Positions 13,360 through 19,367 of a stretch of 19,367 nt of DNA are shown in pieces. The position numbers were made by a program, and so were the translations under genes. Location: the NCBI GenBank assembly GCA_003151215.1, contig PLXB01000180.1:1-19367 (forward strand), in the 5' to 3' direction. The number at the start of each line of letters is the position of its first letter. Position 1 is the stretch's first letter. The DNA comes from Ignavibacteriota bacterium (GTDB lineage Bacteria > Bacteroidota > Kapaibacteriia > Palsa-1295). The notes under the pieces were generated by a model, which did no database searches, had not been told where the DNA came from, and saw only the letters and a list, made by a program, of their open reading frames with translations.

Positions 13360-14670
13360 ATGAAACAAATAGATCGCTCTATGAATGAGACAGCGCTGCA
13401 AATCCGGCGCTACAATCTCGGTTTGATGACGCATGAGGAAAATGCGGCATTTGAGCGCACACTTTCACAATCTCCTGAACTTCAGAGGGAATTTCGTAAT
13501 GTCGGAAATATGCTCTCTGCAACATACCTCTACCTTGCAGAGGGAATGCCTGAGCCCGAAAAGGAATTGAAAGATACTCTGCTTGCAAGAATAAAAGGAA
13601 CCTGGGATTCTGAACGTGCTGAAATGTTGGTTAGCGGAGCGATTGCATCATCCGTCGGATTAATTCCTTCGACGACCAGAGATGCTCGCCCTTATGCTGC
13701 CGGAGGCGATCCTACTGTCGGGATTTCTTCAGGCATAAAGAAAATCATTACTCCTTTAATTATAGTAATGGCTGCCACCCTTTTCCTGATCGGAATGAGT
13801 AATTCGATATCAAGTGAAAGTCCTAATGCTCCTATCTCTTCTTTTGAACAAAACCATACAGAAGCGGGCGCAGATATGAACCGCAATTTTCAAGTTCTGT
13901 CGCAGGCGTCTGGGGGATCAAAACGTTCTTCAATACTTTTTACAAGTACAAAGAATACTAATGTTCATAATACTATCACGGCTTCGCAACTTCCGCCAAA
14001 AGATAATGCGGAAGAGAATCTGCGAATTTTTGATATACGTTCGGTCGAAACTTTACTGCCTGTCATTACATCGGAAAATCCGATTTTGGCTAAGCAAGAT
14101 AAGAATGTTGCAAATCCATTGGATCATACTTCGATCGCAAATGAGAATGATGCTCTTTATTCGGAAATGGCCTGGGGTGAAAGAATATCGTTTTCTATCA
14201 GCAGAATCTCAACCCTGAAATTTTATCCGGGACGACTGGATATGGCTACTGTTCCTCCGATGAATAATTGGGGCGCAGCCTTGAAATATGCAGTCACTCC
14301 GGTTATTGCAATCGGTATCGAAGCAGGAAGGGAAACATTCCCGTTCTATCGTGAGAAGAGCGATGATATGTATGATGAATTTTACTCTGTTACCTGGGGA
14401 GGTGCTTCGGTTACTGTTTCCGATCCCGAGCTTGAGTTTTTTGATTGTCATCCCGAAGCAAGAGCCGTTGCCGGTTTCGGCACGGCAGGTCCGATGGGTA
14501 AAATCTCTGCAGGCTTCATTTGGCAGCCTTCACATACTATCTCTTTCTCTCCTGAATTAGAATACACCGGAGTCTATGTCAAAAATACCGGCGTATTTAT
14601 CGAAGGTCAGGATGGCGTTTCGAGCGGGGGAAAACTCGGGTTTACGGCATCGATGGCCATTCGCTTTTAA
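13360..14670 (+). CDS. Anti-sigma factor with C-terminal beta-barrel-like domain
   Basis: The 436-residue chain has four parts. Residues 9-75 resemble an anti-sigma N-terminal domain without zinc ligands (RRYNLGLMTHEENAAFERTL, then SPELQREF). Residues 127-146 form one TM helix (IKKIITPLIIVMAATLFLIG). Residues 147-265 are a polar Ser/Asn-rich linker. Residues about 272-436 are alternating amphipathic strands with many aromatic and glycine residues, ending in the C-terminal Phe typical of outer membrane proteins (FTASMAIRF). The simplest model is a cytoplasmic sigma-binding domain tethered through the inner membrane and periplasm to an outer-membrane barrel. Dual-membrane-spanning anti-sigma factors of this kind (Dma proteins with partner Das sigma factors) have been described in Bacteroides. 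An alternative start is ATG 13381. The barrel call rests on pattern, not homology. Confidence 0.75.
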   Translation: MKQIDRSMNETALQIRRYNLGLMTHEENAAFERTLSQSPELQREFRNVGNMLSATYLYLAEGMPEPEKELKDTLLARIKGTWDSERAEMLVSGAIASSVGLIPSTTRDARPYAAGGDPTVGISSGIKKIITPLIIVMAATLFLIGMSNSISSESPNAPISSFEQNHTEAGADMNRNFQVLSQASGGSKRSSILFTSTKNTNVHNTITASQLPPKDNAEENLRIFDIRSVETLLPVITSENPILAKQDKNVANPLDHTSIANENDALYSEMAWGERISFSISRISTLKFYPGRLDMATVPPMNNWGAALKYAVTPVIAIGIEAGRETFPFYREKSDDMYDEFYSVTWGGASVTVSDPELEFFDCHPEARAVAGFGTAGPMGKISAGFIWQPSHTISFSPELEYTGVYVKNTGVFIEGQDGVSSGGKLGFTASMAIRF

Positions 14671-14700
14671 TTTTGTGTAGATCGTGTAAGAAGTAGAATC

Positions 14701-15960
14701 TCAGAACATTACTCTTCTGTTGCGGTAGAGATTCATAAGAATTCCTGCCATCAGCATATTCGTGATCAGCGACGAACCGCCGTAGCTCATGAAGGGAAGG
14801 GGAATTCCGACAACGGGAAAAAGACCAATTGTCATGCCGATATTTACTGTTACATGCAAGAACCAGATACCCGTGATGCCGATCGCCACAATGCTTGAGA
14901 AATTACTTCGCACCGATGAGGCAATGGCAAGACTTCTGTAGATCAAAAAACTATAAAGCAAGAGTATGACGATTGAGCCGATGAAACCGAATTCTTCGGC
15001 CGGAACGCTCATGATAAAATCGGTCCATTGCTTCGGGACGAAACGAAGCTGCGTTTGGGAACCTTGCAAGTATCCTTTTCCGAACAGGCCGCCGGAGCCG
15101 ATCGCCATCTTCGTCTGAATGATATTATAGCCTCCGCCCAAAGGATCCATTTCAGGATTGAGAAGGAGATCGATGCGCTCCCGCTGATAAGGATGCATGT
15201 GGTTATAAATAAAATCGGCGCTGAAGGATGCACCGATGAGGATCAAAAAAGCGACGGCTGTTGTGATAAGATTCTTCCGGAAAAAGAAAAAAAGCATTGC
15301 ACCGATAGAAAGAACGGAAAAGATCATCGGAGTTTTTCCGAAAAGAGAGAGCACGGCAACCACGGCGGAGCCGACAATGGTCAGAAGAAAAAAAAGATCG
15401 GTGCCTGCCCAGAGCAGAACGATAAAGAGCAATGCGACATAGACCATCGCGCTTCCAGGATCCGGCTCGAGCAGGATAAGCGCAATTGGTATGATGACGA
15501 TTGCACAGGCAATGACAAAATCGAACGGCCTGGTCAGTCTTCTATCGCCGGAAAGATATTTCCCCAGCGCCATGATCGTGCCGAGCTTTGCAAGTTCAGA
15601 GGGCTGGAAGCGTAAGCCACCAAAAAGCGAAAGCCAGTTCTTCTGGTTATAGACTACTTCTCCTTTAACGAGCACCAGCACTAAAAATCCGAGCGTCAGC
15701 GCGTAAAAGGGATACGCTCCTATCGAGAACCACCGTACCGGAACAAGAGCCATCACAATGAGGATCACAATACCTACCGACCCGAAAAGTAATTGCTGGC
15801 TGAAGCGGTCATTCATCTGCGCCGCATACGTTGCGCTATAGATCGCAAAAACACCGCCGATGGTCAGCAGCAGCACAAAGATAAATGTCGAAACGTCGAA
15901 ATCCTTTACATCGAGGGCTTCGATCTTCTTATTAGTACTGAATTTTATTGCGCGTGCCAA
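14701..15960 (-). CDS. rodA: Rod shape-determining SEDS protein RodA
   Basis: This 419-residue polytopic membrane protein is a SEDS-family peptidoglycan glycosyltransferase that polymerises lipid II for cell elongation with a class B PBP. Characteristic segments are RFQPSELAKL (117-126), LLEPDPGSA (163-171), HPYQRERI (256-263), GYLQGSQTQLRFVPKQWTDF (296-315) and VVGIPLPFMSYGGSSL (383-398). Asp314 in WTDFI corresponds to the essential aspartate of SEDS enzymes (Asp262 in E. coli RodA). About ten TM helices are visible. The frame opens with TTG at 15960, supported by AAGGAA about eight bases upstream inside the preceding gene's end. It is the last gene of a three-gene operon with hutI. Confidence 0.94.
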   Translation of the reverse strand: MARAIKFSTNKKIEALDVKDFDVSTFIFVLLLTIGGVFAIYSATYAAQMNDRFSQQLLFGSVGIVILIVMALVPVRWFSIGAYPFYALTLGFLVLVLVKGEVVYNQKNWLSLFGGLRFQPSELAKLGTIMALGKYLSGDRRLTRPFDFVIACAIVIIPIALILLEPDPGSAMVYVALLFIVLLWAGTDLFFLLTIVGSAVVAVLSLFGKTPMIFSVLSIGAMLFFFFRKNLITTAVAFLILIGASFSADFIYNHMHPYQRERIDLLLNPEMDPLGGGYNIIQTKMAIGSGGLFGKGYLQGSQTQLRFVPKQWTDFIMSVPAEEFGFIGSIVILLLYSFLIYRSLAIASSVRSNFSSIVAIGITGIWFLHVTVNIGMTIGLFPVVGIPLPFMSYGGSSLITNMLMAGILMNLYRNRRVMF

Positions 15961-15962
15961 TG

Positions 15963-16457
15963 CTATTTCCTTAATGCTTTCGGTTTCCCCAAAATCTCTG
16001 CTGCAATAATATATTGCTTAATGCCTCCGCTTGTCAACGACAGCTTCGGTATGATCGCTTTATCTTTATCGTATGCTTCTTTCTCTTCCGATGATTCGGT
16101 ACCCAGGGATGATTTCATTCCGTAATTCTTCTTAAATTGCGATACTCCTTTAGGCTCAGTCAGGATTTTCGCTTCAGGTTTCTTTTCTTCAGATATATAA
16201 TCGGTCGAAGCATACGCCAGTTCATAATCGGTTGCCGGGATCTGCACCTTTCTTTCCTCAAAGAGAGCCTGCACTTCAGCGGGGACTCGCTGGCGCGGCG
16301 TCGTTTCCTTCGGCGCGGTTGCAGACCGCTGTTTCACGCGCTTATTCAATGTGGCGATCTTTTCGCGCTCAGCAGCTTGCTGCTGTTTTTTCTTGCTCTT
16401 GGCGATCATGTTCAGGATCCAAAAAAAGATCGCAATGATGAAGATGACATTTCTCAT
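15963..16457 (-). CDS. Small single-TM protein of unknown function
   Basis: The 164-residue product begins with a TM helix (about 2-18: NVIFIIAIFFWILNMIA). A highly basic, probably coiled stretch follows (KSKKKQQQAAEREKIATLNKRVKQRS, about 20-45), then a low-complexity polar region with no motif I know. It lies one base after the hutI stop and two bases before the rodA TTG start, so all three are surely cotranscribed. A cytoplasmic protein anchored at the membrane and working with RodA is possible from position only. Confidence 0.75.
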   Translation of the reverse strand: MRNVIFIIAIFFWILNMIAKSKKKQQQAAEREKIATLNKRVKQRSATAPKETTPRQRVPAEVQALFEERKVQIPATDYELAYASTDYISEEKKPEAKILTEPKGVSQFKKNYGMKSSLGTESSEEKEAYDKDKAIIPKLSLTSGGIKQYIIAAEILGKPKALRK

Positions 16458-16458
16458 A

Positions 16459-17697
16459 TTAAAGGCTTCCGCTTATTAACTTTCCATTCTTAAATACTCC
16501 AACAATATCACTTACGCCGATATGATATGGCAGATAGGAAAGGCTCGGAATATCGTACAGTACAAAATCCGCCGTTTTCCCTTTTTCTATGGAGCCATAA
16601 GTTGAAGCTCTGTCAATTGCGGCCGCTCCATTGAGCGTTGCTGCAACCAAAGCTTCTTCCGGACTCATCTGCATTCCGATCACTGCCAGCGAAATCGCAA
16701 GCTGCATATTCTCGCTCATCGATGATCCCGGATTGCAATCGGTTGCAATGGCAACAGCGCATCCGGCTTCGATCATTTTCCGTGCTGGAGCATAGAGCGA
16801 TCTGATGCACATTGCCGTAATAGGCAGAAGTGTAGCGATAGTTCTCTCGCTTTTTGCTAATGCCAAAATTCCAACATCAGTAATCTTCAACAAATGATCG
16901 GCACTATAAGAGCCGAGTTTTGCAGCAAGCGCCGCACCTCCGGTATCGGCTAACTCATCGGCATGCAGTTTTATTTTCAGTCCCGCTTGTTTTGCTAAAC
17001 TGCAAATGCGCTCTGTTTCATCGATGGTAAAATATCCTTCGTCGCAAAAAACATCACAGAATTCTGCTGCATTCTCTTTTATGACTCTTGGCAATTGCTC
17101 ATGGATCAATTCTTCAATATAATCCGATTGCTTCATTTCCGCAGGAACAGCATGAGCACCAAGCCACGTACGGATGATTTTCATTCCAGTCATTTCGCCG
17201 ACAAGCCTCGCAGCCTGAAGCAGGGCAAGCTCCGACTCAACCGATAATCCATATCCGGATTTTATTTCCATCGTCGTCGTTCCGAGCGAAAGAGCGTTCC
17301 GAACAAATTTTTGAGAATGGTGAGCAATTTCTTCAGCCGTCGCATTCCGAACTTTCTCGACACTTGATCTGATTCCTCCACCTGCCGCTGCTATTTCCTG
17401 ATAACTCCTTCCTTCAGCACGCAGGCAGAATTCATTACTCCGCTCACCCATAAAGACGGCATGAGTATGCGAATCGACAAAACCGGGAAGGGCAAGCAAA
17501 CCTTTGCAGTCGATCTCTTCACCAACATTGTTGGCATGAAGTTCTCTCTTACTTCCGACATCAATGATGGTGCCATCGTCGTTTACGATAATGCAAGCAT
17601 CCTTCACCGTCAGAACATTTTTTCGCATTGCTTCGCCTCGCAAAGCTGATTTTCCGACAGGTGTAACGAGAGTAGAGATATTCCGGTAGATCTTCAT
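16459..17697 (-). CDS. hutI: Imidazolonepropionase
   Basis: This enzyme hydrolyses 4-imidazolone-5-propanoate to N-formimino-L-glutamate, the third step of histidine breakdown, in the cytoplasm. The 412-residue protein is of the amidohydrolase superfamily with metal and substrate residues in place: DSHTHA (75-80; His77 and His79), WLGAHAVP (178-185; His182), KLHADE (243-248; His245), SADHL (265-269; His268) and ATDCNPGS (318-325; Asp320). IKSGYGLSVESEL (145-157) and the C-terminal GKTADFVLYDIP are also family-typical. Length matches HutI. No other hut gene is in the window; it heads an operon with a small TM protein and rodA, an unusual pairing. Confidence 0.95.
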   Translation of the reverse strand: MKIYRNISTLVTPVGKSALRGEAMRKNVLTVKDACIIVNDDGTIIDVGSKRELHANNVGEEIDCKGLLALPGFVDSHTHAVFMGERSNEFCLRAEGRSYQEIAAAGGGIRSSVEKVRNATAEEIAHHSQKFVRNALSLGTTTMEIKSGYGLSVESELALLQAARLVGEMTGMKIIRTWLGAHAVPAEMKQSDYIEELIHEQLPRVIKENAAEFCDVFCDEGYFTIDETERICSLAKQAGLKIKLHADELADTGGAALAAKLGSYSADHLLKITDVGILALAKSERTIATLLPITAMCIRSLYAPARKMIEAGCAVAIATDCNPGSSMSENMQLAISLAVIGMQMSPEEALVAATLNGAAAIDRASTYGSIEKGKTADFVLYDIPSLSYLPYHIGVSDIVGVFKNGKLISGSL

Positions 17698-17702
17698 TGA
17701 TG

Positions 17703-17710
17703 CAAAAATA
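17703..17710 (-). promoter_or_regulatory. Possible -7 box of the hutI operon
   Basis: TATTTTTG on the minus strand matches TAnnTTTG and ends six bases before the hutI ATG, which would make the mRNA almost leaderless. No -33 partner is clear. The short distance makes this weak. Confidence 0.3.
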
Positions 17711-17741
17711 TGACTTCTTTCGGGAGGGCGACAGTATTATA

Positions 17742-17769
17742 TGTCATTCTAAACGAAGTGAGGAATCCC
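17742..17769 (+). repeat. Interspersed repeat fragment, TGTCATTCT family
   Basis: TGTCATTCT at the left end and GAAGTGAGGAATCCC at the right end match the ends of the interspersed family also represented at 7738-7794 in the opposite orientation. It lies between the divergent hutI and mutS genes. Confidence 0.55.
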
Positions 17770-17831
17770 ATGCTGTTCAATTACCTCTTTGTTCGAAATG
17801 CGAGCGTTTAAAACTTCGTTCTATTTTTTCG

Positions 17832-17839
17832 TAACTTTG
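17832..17839 (+). promoter_or_regulatory. TAnnTTTG -7 box before mutS
   Basis: TAACTTTG ends 25 bases before the mutS ATG at 17865. This is the same -7 consensus as at 3654 and 7530. No clear -33 TTG is found at the expected distance. Confidence 0.5.
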
Positions 17840-17864
17840 TTGCAATTGATGTGAGCACCTATTG

Positions 17865-19367
17865 ATGCCAAAAGAACCAAAAAGCGCCGAAGAAAAACAG
17901 ACGCCGTTGATGAGGCAATATACTTCCATCAAGGCAAAATATCCGGATACGATCCTCTTTTTCCGGATGGGCGATTTCTTCGAAACCTTCGGTGAAGATG
18001 CGATCATAACGGCAAAGGTCACAGGCATCGCACTGACCAAACGCAATAACGGCACAGCCGGAAATATCGAACTTGCCGGATTCCCGCATCATCAGCTCGA
18101 TAACTATCTGCCGAAAATGATTCGCGGCGGCTACCGCGTTGCCGTCTGTGAGCAGCTTGAAGATCCGAAACTTGCAAAAGGTATTGTGCAGCGCGGAGTT
18201 GTTGAAGTCGTTACACCGGGCGTGACGATGAATGATAAATTATTGGAGACCGGTCGCAATACGTACGTCGGAGCGATTGTCGCTTCCGGCGGCGTTGCCG
18301 GACTTGCGTATGCCGATGTTTCTACAGGCGAATTTGTTGCCGGAGAAGTCGCGGAATCTCATCTTGCCGAGCATCTTTCTTCGCTCGGTCTGCGTGAGCT
18401 TCTTGTCTCACGGCGTGACGCGCAGAAATTTGAACTTGCCCCTTACATCCTCTCGCTTGAAAATAAACCGACGCTTACTAAGCGCGAAGAGTGGGCATTC
18501 AATCCCGAAACGGCGCGAAAACTTTTGCTTGATCATTTTGCAACAACGTCGCTGAAAGGTTTTGGCATTGACGATCAGACCCTTGCCGTCACTGCTGCGG
18601 GAGCCATTCTCGATTATTTACGAGAGACCCGCTCGGCTACAACACTTCAGCATGTAACGCGCATCACACGTTTCGATACAAGCCATACGCTGATCCTCGA
18701 TCAATCGACGCGCCGCAATCTGGAAATATTTTTCCCGCTTTCCGATGACGGCAATAATGCATCACTGCTCGGAGTGCTTGATGAAACTTCAACGGCAATG
18801 GGAGCAAGGCTTCTAAGAAAGTGGCTTGCCATGCCGCTTCGCAATCACCTGAAGATCACTTCGCGGCTCGATGCAGTTGCGCTTTTAGTCGAAGCACGTG
18901 AACAACGTGAGCAACTTCGCTTGCAGCTTCGCGAACTTAGTGATCTTGAACGCCTGACAGGACGTTTTGCAAGTTCACGAATTCTTTCGCCGCGCGATTT
19001 CCTGAGTTTGAAATTCACACTCTGGCGGATTCCGGATATAAAGGATCTCCTGAAAATTATTTCGGAATTTGCGCCCGAATCATCCGAAGGGGCGAGTACA
19101 TCGGCTCTTTTGAATATGCTTGCCACTGATCTTCGCCCGCTTACCGAACTTGCAGAAACAATTGATCGCACGATCAATCCCGAAGCACCCGTCAACCCTG
19201 CCAATCTTTTAGTCATCCGCGATGGAGCAAACGCAGAACTCGATGAACTCCGCGAACTGACCTCTTCAAGCCGGCAGAAACTTCTCGAAATTCAAACACG
19301 CGAACGCGAGAGAACCGGCGTCTCATCGCTGAAAGTTGATTTCAATAATGTCTTCGGATATTATATC
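17865..19367 (+). CDS. mutS: DNA mismatch repair protein MutS (partial)
   Basis: MutS binds mismatches and small loops in DNA and, with ATP, recruits MutL. The first 501 codons are present and the frame is open to the right edge. Near the N-terminus FFRMGDFFETF (32-42) contains the Phe-x-Glu mismatch-reading motif (Phe38 and Glu40). It is followed by ALTKRN, AGFPHHQLDNYLPKM, RVAVCEQLEDP and VVTPGV. The core domain is recognisable by LDQSTRRNLEIF and STAMGARLLRKWLAMPL. The last residues, FNNVFGYYI, belong to the conserved clamp/core segment. The ATPase domain would lie beyond the window. The ATG at 17865 is the only start consistent with family length. It is transcribed divergently from hutI. 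Confidence 0.97.
   Translation, partial: MPKEPKSAEEKQTPLMRQYTSIKAKYPDTILFFRMGDFFETFGEDAIITAKVTGIALTKRNNGTAGNIELAGFPHHQLDNYLPKMIRGGYRVAVCEQLEDPKLAKGIVQRGVVEVVTPGVTMNDKLLETGRNTYVGAIVASGGVAGLAYADVSTGEFVAGEVAESHLAEHLSSLGLRELLVSRRDAQKFELAPYILSLENKPTLTKREEWAFNPETARKLLLDHFATTSLKGFGIDDQTLAVTAAGAILDYLRETRSATTLQHVTRITRFDTSHTLILDQSTRRNLEIFFPLSDDGNNASLLGVLDETSTAMGARLLRKWLAMPLRNHLKITSRLDAVALLVEAREQREQLRLQLRELSDLERLTGRFASSRILSPRDFLSLKFTLWRIPDIKDLLKIISEFAPESSEGASTSALLNMLATDLRPLTELAETIDRTINPEAPVNPANLLVIRDGANAELDELRELTSSSRQKLLEIQTRERERTGVSSLKVDFNNVFGYYI

Noticed and set aside
15028..15615. A 195-codon plus-strand frame opposite rodA
   Set aside because: It is the complement of rodA membrane segments, giving an artificial charged protein. 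The rodA reading is certain.

Overview
The window reads as chromosomal DNA of a Gram-negative bacterium of the Bacteroidota/Ignavibacteria/Chlorobi (FCB) group. The signs are two LASC-type lipoproteins, a protein with an outer-membrane-barrel-like C-terminus, weak or absent Shine-Dalgarno sites at many starts, and several start sites preceded by TAnnTTTG, the -7 box known from Bacteroidota. The species cannot be named from the sequence alone.

Layout. (1) 1-2534, minus: the start of a complex I operon, nuoA-nuoB-nuoC-nuoD (nuoD runs off the left edge). Each of its three junctions carries a different short repeat element. (2) 2673-3521, minus: a CPBP-family intramembrane protease. Its promoter region is a near copy of the one before nuoA. 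(3) 3682-7427, plus: a defence-like island made of a single-chain type IIG/Eco57I-like restriction-methylase, a small one-TM protein and a small ASCH-domain protein. (4) 7428-7829: no convincing protein gene, but a promoter, a direct repeat and a strong terminator-like hairpin that could define an RNA of about 75-80 nt, followed by a palindromic repeat. (5) 7830-8609, minus: an LpxH-like metallophosphoesterase with a foldable leader. (6) 8933-11280, minus: two tandem paralogous lipoproteins of the TIGR03118 type, each with its own terminator and its own ECF-type promoter. (7) 11604-14670, plus: a small membrane protein, a truncated CxxCH protein, an ECF sigma factor, an unrecorded 40-codon ORF and an anti-sigma-like protein that ends in a beta-barrel-like domain. 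(8) 14701-17697, minus: hutI, a small membrane protein and rodA in a tight operon. (9) 17865 to the right edge, plus: the first 501 codons of mutS.

The most interesting signal is the link between regions 6 and 7. The two lipoprotein genes have matching promoters, TGTAAC-N15-GCGTTAT (GTAAC-N16-CGTTA), the layout expected for an ECF sigma factor, and an ECF sigma/anti-sigma locus lies about 1.4 kb away. The anti-sigma candidate appears to have a cytoplasmic anti-sigma domain, one inner-membrane helix, a periplasmic linker and an outer-membrane-type barrel in one chain. This resembles the dual-membrane-spanning anti-sigma factors described in Bacteroides. The assignment of the lipoproteins as the regulon is inference. 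A second notable signal is a palindromic repeat unit of the family found between nuoB and nuoC that has become 13 in-frame codons of the restriction-methylase, just before its SAM-binding motif.
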